From Penium margaritaceum (lineage: Eukaryota > Streptophyta > Zygnematophyceae > Desmidiales > Peniaceae), in NCBI GenBank assembly GCA_023375785.1, contig SZWC01003636.1, positions 117,207 through 181,206 of the forward strand: DNA of 64,000 bases, written 5' to 3'. Made by a program: the position numbers and the translations under genes. The notes beneath the pieces are model-generated. The model was not told the origin of the DNA, searched no databases, and saw only the letters and a program-made list of their open reading frames with translations. Shown piece after piece: positions 41,969-53,767 of this stretch; position 1 is the first letter of the stretch, and each line of letters begins with the position of its first letter.

Positions 41969-44900
41969 GCTGCTGGGGTCAACGACGATCAAAAGAAAAT
42001 TGACCTCACTACTGCGCTTTTTCTTGACACGGCGTTCAGTTGGTGGTCCGATATAAAGACCATCCAACGGCAGCAGGAGACCGGCGCAGTATCATCAACG
42101 GCCAACGGTGCCCGTCTCATATCACCGACCTTAGGCATCTACCCTTGGAGCAGATCAATCCACAGTGGCAAGACGCGCTGACGCCACAAACCAACTGGAA
42201 TGAATTTTCGCGTCCAATGCTCGAACGCTTCGGACGACTGAACGAGAAGTCCGACACATGACACAAGATCTAGAATCTACTTGAGCAGTCCAGCATGGCG
42301 GAGTATATGTGGAGATTCCATAAGATCATCATCAGAGCAGACATCGCCCCCAACGAACTCTGTTTTCATTACAACAACGACCTCAAGCGAGATATCTAGC
42401 GAGCAATTGCTATTTTTGGCATCCAAAACGACTTACTGCAGATGATCATAGCAGTAGAAAGGATCGACAGTGCCAACTACAACGTTCGGATCCAGGAATC
42501 CTACAGCTGGCGACCTCCTAACCAGAACTATCGTGGAAACGAAAAAAAAAAAACAAAAAAAACAAGTCGGCGGACTCCTCGACTCTAATGGAAGTGGACA
42601 CCGTCAGCCATAGAGATACGTGAACCTACTACAATTGCAAAAACGTTGGACACATAGCTCGTAACTGTCGGAGCAAGTAGCAGGCCAAAAAAGGGGAGAT
42701 CTCACAAAAAAATGAGTCGGGAATCGGCAAAGGGCAGGAGGAAAAGGCGCGACTCTTGTCCGCGAGGTGTGATCCGCACCAAACGATCGCCCATTTAAAT
42801 GTCCTACATTGCTGCAAAGGGTTTCTAAGATCACAAAGTTTGACGAGGGGTGCGAGGACGACCAACCGAAGATAGTACTAAAATTTCAGCCTCGAGGATG
42901 CAAAAATCGTAGAACGGTACTGGCACTATTGGATGGAGGAGCTTCACATAGCTTCGTGAGCAACAACATGGTTTGCAAACTGGGTTTGTAGACTGAACCG
43001 CGGGTGCTTGAAGGAAAATTCGTCGATGGCAGATAAGAGTTACGCAGACTCTGAGAACCACTACGACTTCAAGTAGGAGATCGAATGGATGTAACGTTCT
43101 GGAGGTCTTGTCCAATGAGCGATCACAAAATCATCCTCGGATGAGATTTCCTATACTGGCACAATCCACAGGTTGACTAGAACAGCGGCGACGTCTACGT
43201 GGAGATCGACGGCGCCAAGCGACAACTTATATGTGCAGGACGGAAGCTGACAGCAAAAGTAGTAGAGGTGGAAGGAGAAGAGGAAGCCACAGATGCCGAA
43301 AAGTGACAATCTGTGCAGCCAATACCGCTCAACATGGCCAAGAACTTTGTACGACGAGGAACTCGTGCATGGCTCATACATCTTGAGCCAATGGGAGAAG
43401 CAGAAGTGGTAGCAGCTGACTCATCATCGGCCTCATCAGCCTCACCGGCATCAACGAAGTTCGCGATGGTACCCGAAGAGTTCACACCACTTATCCAAGA
43501 GTTTTCAAACGTCTTCCTCGATGAACTTCCAAGAACTCTATCCCCTCAATGAGACATTGACCATCGCATATATCTAAAGCCAGGTAACAGACCTACAGTT
43601 CAGGGACCTATTGGATGAGCGACCACGAGATGACCGAGCTGAAAAATCAGCTCGACAAGATGCTCAGTCAGGGATTCATCCACCCATCCATGTCACCATA
43701 CACTACACCAGTACTATTCGTAAAAAAGAAAACTGGTATGATGCAGATGTATGTGGATTATCGGGCGTTGAACGACGTTACCATCAAGAACAACTATCCT
43801 CTTCCTCGAGCTGACAAACTTTTTGACCAACTCCGAGGGACCCGAATTTTCGGCAAGATCGACTTCCGCAGCGGATATCACCAGATACGTTTGGCAGTGA
43901 CGACATCAAGAAGACGGTGTTCCGAACCCGTTATGGGCACTTTGAGTTCATGGTCATGCCGTTTGGACTCACAAATGCCCCGGTGACATTTATGCCAGCC
44001 ATGAACAACACTTTTTACCATACCTTGAAGATTTTGTCGTGGTGTACCTCGACGACATTCCGGTGTACAGCCGCATCCCGGAGGAGCACGATGGACATCT
44101 TCGAAAAGTCGTCGAAGTTTTAAAAAGAGAGAAGTTTTTTGGAAATCTCTCGAATGCGACTTCAGTCATCGTTCGGTCTAGTTTTTTGGTCACGTTATCA
44201 ACGATGGACGGATCACCATGGGTCCAAAAAAGGTGGCAGCAGTCGTTGATTGGCCGCCGCCGGCCAACGTTTGAGAAATTCAAGTTATTCTCAGATTCTG
44301 AAATTACTACCGGCGATCCGTACGGGACTACGCCGGAGTGCCACCACCTCTTTCCAACCTCACTCGAAAAGAAAATATGTGGCAATCGGGAAACAACGAA
44401 TAAGAAGCGTTCACCACTTTGCAGAACGCTCTGACCTTGGCACCAGCCCTACGATTAGCCGATCCAATGGTTGACTACATCATGGCCACAGATGCATCAG
44501 ACCGATCCATTGGCGTGGTCCTTCTGCAAGACCATGGCAACGTCGAACAACCAGTTGCCGACATGTCTCAAAAACTAGGAGGACCGGAAGTAAAATACAT
44601 AGTACATGAGAAGGAGATGCTGGCGGTCGTGCACGGGTTCAAGACATGGTGATGCTACCTGGAGTGTCGCCGATGCATCGTGAGCACTGACCACCACGTG
44701 TTAAAATATTTTAAGACACAACCGAATCTCAGTCAACGTCAAACCCAATGGATGGAGTTCCTTGAATCCGGGTTTGACTACGGCATCGAGTAGGAAAAAT
44801 CAATCCGGCGGACGCACTCAGCCGCGGACCAGATTTAATGGCCAATGTGGCAACGCTACAGCTACAACGAGACCTGTAGTTCAAGCAATTGTTCGCACGA

Positions 44901-46326
44901 GGCTACAACCAGCACGACGGATATGATAAAATGAAATTTTGGTTCGACGTACCATACTGGCGACGACGCTGCACTCGCCAAGTAGTCGTTTCCCCGAATG
45001 ACGAACTTCGCCGTATGTTGCTCGAAGAGTGCCACGACACTGGACCAGATGGACACTTCAGAGAGGACAAGACACTGAAGAAGCTGACAAAAAAATATTG
45101 GTGGGACAAGATGCAATCCGACGTGGCCAACTTTTGCAAACCTACGACACATGTCAACGACAAAAATCCAGTCGCACGAGGCCACCCGGACTTCTGCAAC
45201 CACTCCCTGTTCCGACGGAACCATGGACAGACATCTCCATGGACTTCATCACAGGATTACCAGTCACACCCGAGGGATATGATGCAATCCTTGTGGTTGT
45301 CGACGGGTTATCCAAAATTTCCCACTTCATCCCAACAACGACCACCATCACCGCCAAGGGAACAACACAGCTATTTCTAAACAACATCGTGCGGCTACAC
45401 AGCGTACCGAGAACCATCAGGAGCGAAAGAGACGTTTGATTCACCATACGTTATTGGAAAAAATGATGACTCGCTACGGCACCAGAATTCAACTTTCAAT
45501 GGTGTTTCATCCTCAAACCGACGGTCAAACCGAGCGGACAAATCAGACGCTTGAACAGCTTCTCCGAACACTATGCGAACCTCATGAGACGGAATGGGTA
45601 CAAAAACTCCCGACCGCCAAAATTGTATATAGTTCGGCAGTTTCCACCGCAATGGGTAAAACTCCGTTTGAAGTGGTGTATGGCAAACTTCCCGCCACAC
45701 CAGCCGGACTACAAAGTCATAGTAACATTCCTGCAGTCGAAGTTCAACGCCGAGACTTCACCACCATCTAGGAGGAAACACAGTAAACACTCACAAAAAC
45801 ATAAGCAGTGATGAAGCGAGCAGTTGGCCGACATCGCAACGAAAATATATTCGCCGCTGGCGACAAAGTCCTTCTCAACTCGGCAAATATCAAACTCCGC
45901 AGATTCGACTGTTCGAAGCTCAAATCCCGATGGTTGGCCCTGTTTGAAATCAAGCGCATGCAAACCCCTGTGGTTGCGCGACTCAAACTCCCTGACACTA
46001 TGCAAGTTCATTTGGTATTCCATGTCAGTAGACTCAAACACTACCGAAACATCGGAGAAAACTTCCATGGGAGGGAAGTCCCACCTCTGCCTCCCGTTCA
46101 AGTGGACGAAGACACAAAGTACGTCATCGAGGACATCCTCGGCCATCAACAATGAGGCAAGATGACTGAATATCTTGTCAAGTGGCACAGCTACGACGCC
46201 GTGCATAACAGCTAGGAATCCTATGGTAACCTCCGAGACGGCGATCATCTCATCGACAACTACTACCGCCGTCACTAGGCCACATCTGTACGCGCATCGG
46301 GACATCACGGCTAAAAGGGGGAGGGG

Positions 46327-46877
46327 TGTTACATACCAGACACACACGAGTCCCTAATCTTTCCCAGTGGGCATTTGTGTTAGTACACAAACAGCCCATT
46401 GCGTTGCAAGAACCACGATATTCACTCCGAAAGTTGAGGGTAAACTAGCCAACTGCCCTGTCCTCGTGGATATTCCCGGACCTTTCGACAACTTTGACCA
46501 CTCTCGTGAACCTACGAAGAGAAGTATGATGACCTTTCGGTCGACTTCTCGACTCACCAAAACAAATCTGGATTTATATAAATGCATCTTGCATCTTCAC
46601 CGCCGATTCTCAAAGATCCCCGACTTTTCGGTGGACCTTCTCAAATCTGACCACTTACGATATGACTCCGCACGCGTCGCTGGACAATCGACCCAACAAC
46701 ACCGACTATGCCTCAATCGTAACTGGACACATATAGACATATATTTGATCATTTCGACAATTGTCATCTAAGGACAATTACCGCTAATTATAGATGGCTC
46801 AAGTGTCCCAAATTCTAGATCATGTTCTGCCTTGCAACTTCTAACCTTTCATTATCTGCGCTCCGTTCTGCATAACA
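46327..46877 (+). repeat. array LTR 2 (551 bp), shared by G7 and G8
   Basis: Starts TGTTACATACCAGACACACA and ends TGCATAACA. Preceded by ggctaaaagggggaggg (purine run) and followed by primer site TGGTATCATAGCGCAGCGG at 46880. TATA-like gatttatataaatg lies near 46572-46585. It holds about 30 extra bases relative to LTR 1 near 46733-46760 (atatagacatatatttgatc). Confidence 0.88.
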
Positions 46878-47990
46878 TTTGGTATCATAGCGCAGCGGTG
46901 TTCGAGAGGCAACCGATTACTTTACCCATCCGGAGGACAACATTGTACAAGCCGTCAACACATCTCATACGTCAAGAATTTGCAGACTTCACGACTACGA
47001 AGTGAGGCGAGCGAGCACAACCGACGACCAGTAGCGGGTCTTTGGTGACGACTTCGGCGATGGAGGAGCAAAATGTGTTGATGCACGCGAACCCAGAAGC
47101 GACAAATAATTTTGGTGTGGCAGGCTATACAGTAGCTGGAACAATCCCTATGGCTTCAACGACCAATCTGGTCATGGACCCAACGGCGACAAGCCAGCTT
47201 TCCCTACCAACAGCCTTGACGACAACAGCAGGGACGACAGGTGGCACAAGGCGACAGGCGTGGATCAACAAGGAATTGGCGAACAGGATCTCCGCAATTC
47301 AGGGGATCAACAACCACCTGCTCCAACAGCTCAATATCACGATGGGGGCTCTTCATAACGCAAGCACGTGTGAAGTGGTGCTCATCAAGAGAAGTTCCTA
47401 ACTGTCGAGCGAACCCAAGATTTGTCCGCCTCCACCAGAATTGTTTGATCCTGCAAACTCAAAAAGACCAACGGTTTGGATGTGGCTGACAAGTTTGGAG
47501 GTATACTTCACCGCTGCTGGGGTCAACGGCGATAAAAAAAATTGACCTCACTGGTGTGCTTTTTCTTGGCACGGCGTGAAGTTGGTGGTGCAATCTAAAG
47601 ACCATCCAATGGCAGCAGGAGCATCATCAACAGCCAACGGTGCCCGTCTCATATCACCGACCACAGGCATCTACCCTTGGAGTACACCAACCCACAATGG
47701 CAAGACGTGTTGACGCCACCGACCAGCTGGAATGAATTCCCGTACGCAATGCTCGCACGCTTTGGACCAGTAAATGAGAACGCCGACACACGACACAAGA
47801 TCTAGCATCTACTTTAGGAGTCCAACATGGCGGAGTATACGTGGAGATTCTGCGAGATCATCACCAGAACAGACATCGCCCCCGACAAACTCTGTTTTCA
47901 TTACAACAACGACCTCAAGCAAGATATCCAGCAAGCAATCGCTATTTTTGGCATCCAGAATGACTTACCGCAGATGATCAGAGTAGTAGA

Positions 47991-49237
47991 AAGGATCGAC
48001 AGTGCCAACTACAACGTTCGGATGCAGAAATCCTACGGCTGGCGACCTCCTAACCACAACTTTTGTGGAAATGGAAAATCTAGTCGGTGGATTCCTCGGC
48101 TCCGATGGAAGTGGACACCGTCGACCAGAGAGATATTCAAACCTGCTACAATTGCAAGAACACCGATCACATCGCTCGCAACTGTCAGATCAAGTAGCAG
48201 GCCAAAAAGGGGAGAAATAATAGAAAAATGAGTCGGGAAACGACAAAGGGCAGGAGTAAAAGGCGCAACTCTTGTCCGTGAGGAGCGATCTGCACCAAAC
48301 GATTGCCCATTTGAACGTCCTACATTGTCGCAGAGGGATTTTAAGATCGCAAAGTTTGACGAGGGATACGAGGATGACCAACCGGTGATACTGCTAAAAA
48401 TTCAACCTCGAGGATGCAAAAACCGCAAAACGGTACCGGCACTATTAGACGGAGGAGCTTCACATAGCTTCAAGAGCAAGGACATGGTTTGCAAACTGGG
48501 CTTGCAGACTGAACCAGGGATGTTTGAAGGAAAATTCGTTGAAGGAGATTACAGATACGGAGACTCCGAGAACCATTACGACTACAAGTGGGAGATCTAC
48601 TGGATCTACTGGTAAGGATCGACAGCGTCGAGTATAACGTTCAGATCCAGGAATCCTATGGTTGGCAACCTCCTAACCACAACTATCGTGGAAACGGAAA
48701 AAACCAGTCAGCAGACTCATCGACTCCAATGGAAGTGGACACCGACGACCACAGAGATACGCGAACCTGCTACAATTGCAGAAGGCGGAAACATCGCTCG
48801 TAACTTTCGGAGCAAGCAACGGGCCAACAACAGGGAGAACTCTCTGAAAAATGAGTCGGAAAACGGCAAAGGGCAGGAGTAAAAGGCGCAACGCTTGTCC
48901 GTGAGGAGCAATCTGCACCAAACGATGGCCCATTTGAACGGCCTACATCCGCACAGAGGGTTTCTAAGATCGCAAAGTTGGACAAGGGGTACAAGAACGT
49001 CGAACTGGCGATACTGCTAAAAGTTCAGCCTTGAGGATGCAAAAACTGCACAATGGTACCGGCACTATTGGATTGAGGAGTTTCACACAGCTTCGTGAGC
49101 AACGACATGGTTTGCAAACTGGGTTTGCAGACTGAACCGCGGGTGTTTGAAGGAAAATCCAATGACGAGAGATTATAGATATGCAGACTCCGAGCACCAA
49201 TACGACTACAAGTGTGAGATCTAATGGATGTAACGGT
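47991..49237 (+). repeat. tandem duplication of gag-end/protease segment in G8 (about 623 bp per copy)
   Basis: Copy 1 at 47991-48613 and copy 2 at 48614-49237 begin with the same phrase aaggatcgacag and run through the zinc knuckle, protease and downstream linker in the same order. By eye they differ by something over 10 percent, so this is not an assembly echo like those at 4092 and 6678; no Ns are present. G7 has the segment once. Confidence 0.75.
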
Positions 49238-52200
49238 CTGGAGGTCTTGTCCAATGAGCGATCACAAAATCATCCTTGGACGAGATTTCCTATACCGGCA
49301 CAATCCGCAATTCGACTAGAACAGCCTCATCAGCCTCATCAGCCTGACTCATCATCAGCCTCATCGGCATCAACAAAGTTCACGATGGTACTCGAAGAGT
49401 TTACACCAATCATCCAAAATTTTGTGGACGTCTTCCTCAATGAAATCCTGAGAACTCTACCCCCTCAACGAGACATCGACCATTGCATACAACTGAAGCC
49501 GGAAACTAGACATACAGTTCGAGGGACCTATCGGATGAGCGATCACGAGCTGAACGAGTTGAAAAAACAGCTCGACAAGATGCTCGTTCAGGGGTTCATC
49601 CACCCATCCACGTCACCATGCACCGCACCAGTACTATTTGTAAAAACGAAAACTGGTGAGATGCAGATGTGCGTGGATTATAGGGCATTGAACGACATTA
49701 TCATCAAGAACCGCTACCTTCTTCCCCGAGCTGACAAATGTTTCAAAAAACTCCGAGGGGCCCGAATTTTTTGCAAAATCGACTTACGAAGCGGATATCT
49801 ACAGATATGCATGGCAGAAACCGACATCGAGAAGACGGCGTTCCGAACCCGTTATGGGCACTTTTAGTTCATGGTCGTATCGGTTGGACTCACAAATACC
49901 CCGGCGACATTTATGGTGGCCATGAACAACATTTTCCGACCATACCTTGACTATTTTGTTGTGGTATACCTCGACGACATTCGGTGTACAGCCGCACCCC
50001 TGAGGAGCACGATGGACATCTTCGGAAAGTCCTCGAAGTTGTATTAAGCGCGAATTGTTTTTGGAAATCTCTCAAAATGTGACTTTGGTCATCTTTTGAT
50101 CAAGTTTTTGGGTCACGTCATCAACGGTGGACGGATCACCATGGGTCCAAAAGTGGTGGCAGTAGTCGCTGATTGGCCGACGCCGGCCAACGTTTGAGAA
50201 ATTCAGATTATTCTCGGATTCTGAAATTACTACCGGCGATTCGTACGGGACTACGCCCGAGTGTCAGCGCTTCTTTCCGACCTCAATCGAAAAGAAAATG
50301 AGTGATGATGGGGAAATAACGAACGAGAAGCATTCACCACTTTGTGGAACGCTCTCGCCTCATCACTAGCCCTACGATTAGGTGATCCAACGATCGACTA
50401 CGTCATGGCCACGGATGCATCAGACCGAGCCATTGGCGCAGTCTATCTGCAAGACCATGGCAACAGCGAACAACCGATTGCCTACATGTCTCGGAAACTG
50501 GGAGGACCGGAATTAATTACGCAGTACACGAGAAGGAGATGCTGGCGGTCGTGCACGCATTCAAGACGTGGCGATTCTACCTAGACTGTTGCCGATGCAT
50601 TGTGCGTACTAACCACCACACGTTAAAATATTCGAAGACGCAGGTGAATCTCAATCCACGTCAAACCCGATGGATGGAGTTCTTTGAATCCGGGTTCGAC
50701 TACGATATCGAGTACCGGCCAGGAAAAATCAATCCGGCGGACGCACTCAGCCGTGGACCAGATTTAATGGCCGATGTGGCAACGCTAAAGCTACAGCAAG
50801 ACCCGTACTTCAAGCAATTATTCGCACGAGGCTACAACCAGCACGGTGGATATGATAAAATGAAATTCTGGTTTGACGAACCCTACTGGCCACGATGCTT
50901 CACTTGCCAAGTGGTCGTTCCCCCGAACGACAAACTTCATCGTATGCTACTCGACGAGTGCCACGACACCAGACCAGGGGGACGCTTCGGAGAGGAAAAC
51001 ACACTGAAGAAGCTGGCAAAAAACTATTGGTGGAACAAGATGCAATCCGACGTGGCCAACTTCTGCAAAACCTATGACACATGGAATGGACAAAAATCCC
51101 GTCGCAAAAGGTCGCCCGGACTTCTACAACAACTCCTTGTTCTGACAAAACCATGGACGGACATCACCATGGACTTCATCACAGGATTACCAGTCAAACA
51201 CAAGGGATATGACGCAATCCTCGTGGTCGTCGACAGGTTTTCCAAAATTTTCCATCTCATCCTGACAATGACCATCGTCACCGCCAAGGGAACAGCACGA
51301 CTATTTCTCAACAACATCGTGCGGCTACATGGTGTACCAAGAACCATCACGAGCGACATAGACGGTCGATTCATCATACATTTTTGGCACAAATTGAAGA
51401 CTTGCTGCGGCAGCAGAATTCAACTTTCAACGGCGTTTCATCCTCAAACCGACGGTCAAACCGAGAGGACAAGTCGGACGCTCAAAGAGCTTCTCTGAAA
51501 ACTATGCGAACCTCACAAGACAGATTGGGAACAAAAACTCCCAACCACCGAAATCGCATATAATTCAGTAGTTTCCACAGCAACGGGTAAAACTCCGTTT
51601 GAAGTGGTGTATGTAAAACTTTCCACCACACCAGGTGGACTACAAAGTTGTAGCAACATTCCTGCAGTTGAAGTTCAACACCGAGACTTCACCACCATCC
51701 GGGAGGAAACACAACAAACACTCACAAAGACACGAGCATCGATGAAGTGAGCAGCTGAACGACATCGCAGCGATGGCGTATTTCCTGCAGACGACAAAGT
51801 CCTTCTCAGCTCGATTAATATCAAACTCCACGGATCCGACTGTTCAAAGCTCAAACCCCGTTGGCTAGGCCCGTTTGAGATCGAGCGCATGCAAACCCCT
51901 GTGGTTGCGTGACTCAAACTCCCGGACACCATGAAAGTTCATCTGGTGTTCCATGTCAGCAGACTCAAACACTACCGGGACATCAGAGAGAACTTCCCTA
52001 GCAGGGATGTCTCTCCTTCACCTCCCGTTCAAATGGATAAAGACACAGAGTACGTCATCGAGGACATCCTCGGCCGTCAAAGACAAGGCAAGACGACAGA
52101 ATATCTCATGAAGTGGCACTGCTAGGACGCCGCGCATAACAGCTGAGAACCCTACGACAACCTCCGAGACGTCGATCATGTCATAGACTGCTACTACCGT

Positions 52201-52257
52201 CGTCACTGGGCCACATGTGTACGCGCGTCGAGACATCGCGGCTAAAAGGGAAGGAAG

Positions 52258-52803
52258 TGTTACGTACCAGACGTACATGAGTGCCTAATCTTTCCTAGTG
52301 GGAATTTCTATTATTACACAAACAGTCCATCGCGTCAGGAGAACCGCGATATTCACCCCAACGGTCGAGGACAAACTGGCCGACTGCCCCACCTTCGTGG
52401 ATATTCTCGAACCTTCTAACAACTTCGACCACTCTTAAGAACCCACAAACAGAAGTATCACGTCCTTTCGGTCGACTGCTTAATACACAAAGACAGATCT
52501 GGATTTATAAAGATGCATCTTGCATCTTCACCGTCGATTCTTGAAGACCCCCGACTTATCAGCGGACCTTCTCAAATCCAACCACTTACGACACGACTCC
52601 ACACACGTCACTCGACAATCGACCCAACAACCCCGACTATGCCTCATTCATAACTCGACACTTGTATACATATGTTCGATCATTCTGACACTTGTCATCA
52701 AAGTACACTTATGGATAATGATAAATTGCTCAAGTGTCCCAAATTCTAAATCGTGTTCTGCCTTGCAAATTGTACTTGTTTATCTTCGATGTCCCATTCG
52801 GCA
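52258..52803 (+). repeat. array LTR 3, right end altered
   Basis: Starts TGTTACGTACCAGACGTACA at 52258 after the purine run ctaaaagggaaggaag. It follows LTRs 1 and 2 (gatttataaagatgcatc near 52501; gtcccaaattctaaatcgtgttctgcc near 52735) up to ccattcggca at about 52803. The expected TAACA terminus and a following primer site are not present; LTR sequence of another subfamily follows instead. Confidence 0.8.
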
Positions 52804-52990
52804 GAAGAGTTGCTCGACTCGAGCGCCAACGACCCAACATATGCCTCATTGTGGATTTTTGTAAGTGTAGATACACTCGACTTGTCTGACACTTACATTT
52901 GTACACTTACTGCTTCATACAAATTATCTATTGGTTCTAGATCTTTGCATTGTCTTTTTGTCCACACCCCATCTCCACACCCCACATATC
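52804..52990 (+). repeat. fragment of a second gypsy LTR subfamily fused to LTR 3
   Basis: Reads ttgctcgactcgagcgccaa, then acacttactgcttcatacaa and ccacaccccatctcc, which follow the last about 200 bases of the LTR type at 9388-9833 and 9931-10474. The join to LTR 3 falls in the shared ending cattcggca, so it may be a recombination junction between related LTRs, or simple adjacency. Confidence 0.55.
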
Positions 52991-53023
52991 TCTGTGAATG
53001 ATTTATACTCAGCTTAGCGTATC

Positions 53024-53767
53024 TGATACATCCTCCCTCAGGGGGTGAAGCGACGCTTTGATTTTGCTATTGATTCTATGATCCCGCCAGGTCGTTTAGC
53101 GGGATGCGGTGTGACACCGGGATTGAGAAGATGTGTGGAAGCTTCCTTGCAACACAGCTGCTAACTAGGCGTCCGTGCCTAGTCAGATGGTGATGACAGT
53201 CACAAGTCGTAAACACAACGGCAAGGGTCTGGCTACGAGATACAAGGCAAACTGTCAAAATGCTTCAATAGCATTTGCAGAGAGAGATGACAAATGACAG
53301 GTCCATGGCATAAGTACCTGTCGCGGCGCACGGCGGGTGTCGCATGCGTCAGCACAAGGTATGTCCTAAGACCGGTGCAAAACCACTGTTTTGGCCGTAA
53401 CTCAGCATAGACATGTCAGAACGCTATGCCCTCTGAATGTAGACGTGCGTAATCACAAGCCGGACGCTACGACTGGTCACATGCATGTGTCCGACATCAA
53501 ACGGTGGACACACAATGCAAAAACATGCAAATTGGGCCCACGGCCAGTCCATCGATAAACTCCTACGTGCTGCACAAAAATTGCAGGAGGTTCTAGACAA
53601 CGTCCAGAACTGTAGGGCAGTCGTTGGTCAGCTTGAAGCTCGTAGTCCACCACCAGACGATGCACCAATACCACCTGGGTCCGCATCAGGGATCTGCACC
53701 GGCATGGACACGGCCGATTGGTCATAGTAAACTGTACAAGTTGGCAGGAACGTCACAAATCACAACA
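53024..53767 (-). repeat. 3' LTR of Copia-2 (end uncertain)
   Basis: Minus-strand polypurine tract cgggtcatgggggag is followed by TGTTGTGATTTGTGACG from 53767, the same junction as in Copia-1. The lower end is tentatively at TATCA (53024). No likeness by eye to the LTR-like block at 58940-59507, which speaks against that block being its 5' partner. Confidence 0.5.

Larger units (their letters stand above)
39988..46877 (+). mobile_element. G7, full-length-type gypsy chromovirus, second array unit
   Basis: LTR 1 39988-40509, primer site 40512, gag about 40676-42680 (split by MITE M3), protease about 42910-42990 (ALLDGGASHSFVSNN), RT about 43580-44130 ([11 protein letters not shown] near 44039), RNase H about 44419-44800 (YIMATDASDRSIGVVLLQDH), integrase about 44890-45800 (ECHDTGPDGHF; DISMDFITGLPVTPEGYD; HPQTDGQTERTNQTLEQLL), chromodomain about 46105-46260 (KYVIEDILGHQ), LTR 2 46327-46877. 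LTR 1 and LTR 2 differ by roughly 15 percent or a little more by eye, so the unit is old. More than ten breaks. Confidence 0.88.
46327..52803 (+). mobile_element. G8, gypsy chromovirus, third array unit
   Basis: LTR 2 46327-46877, primer site 46880, gag about 47042-48230 with a clean zinc knuckle at 48144-48185 (CYNCKNTDHIARNC, CX2CX4HX4C), protease about 48440-48500 (ALLDGGASHSFKSKD), a repeat of the gag-end/protease segment at 48614-49237, RT about 49500-50050 ([17 protein letters not shown]), RNase H about 50342-50700 (YVMATDASDRAIGAVYLQDH), integrase about 50900-51490 (DITMDFITGLPVKHKGYD; HPQTDGQTERTSRTLKELL), chromodomain about 52030-52230 (EYVIEDILGRQRQGKTTEYL), LTR 3 52258-52803. Roughly ten breaks; old. 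Confidence 0.88.
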
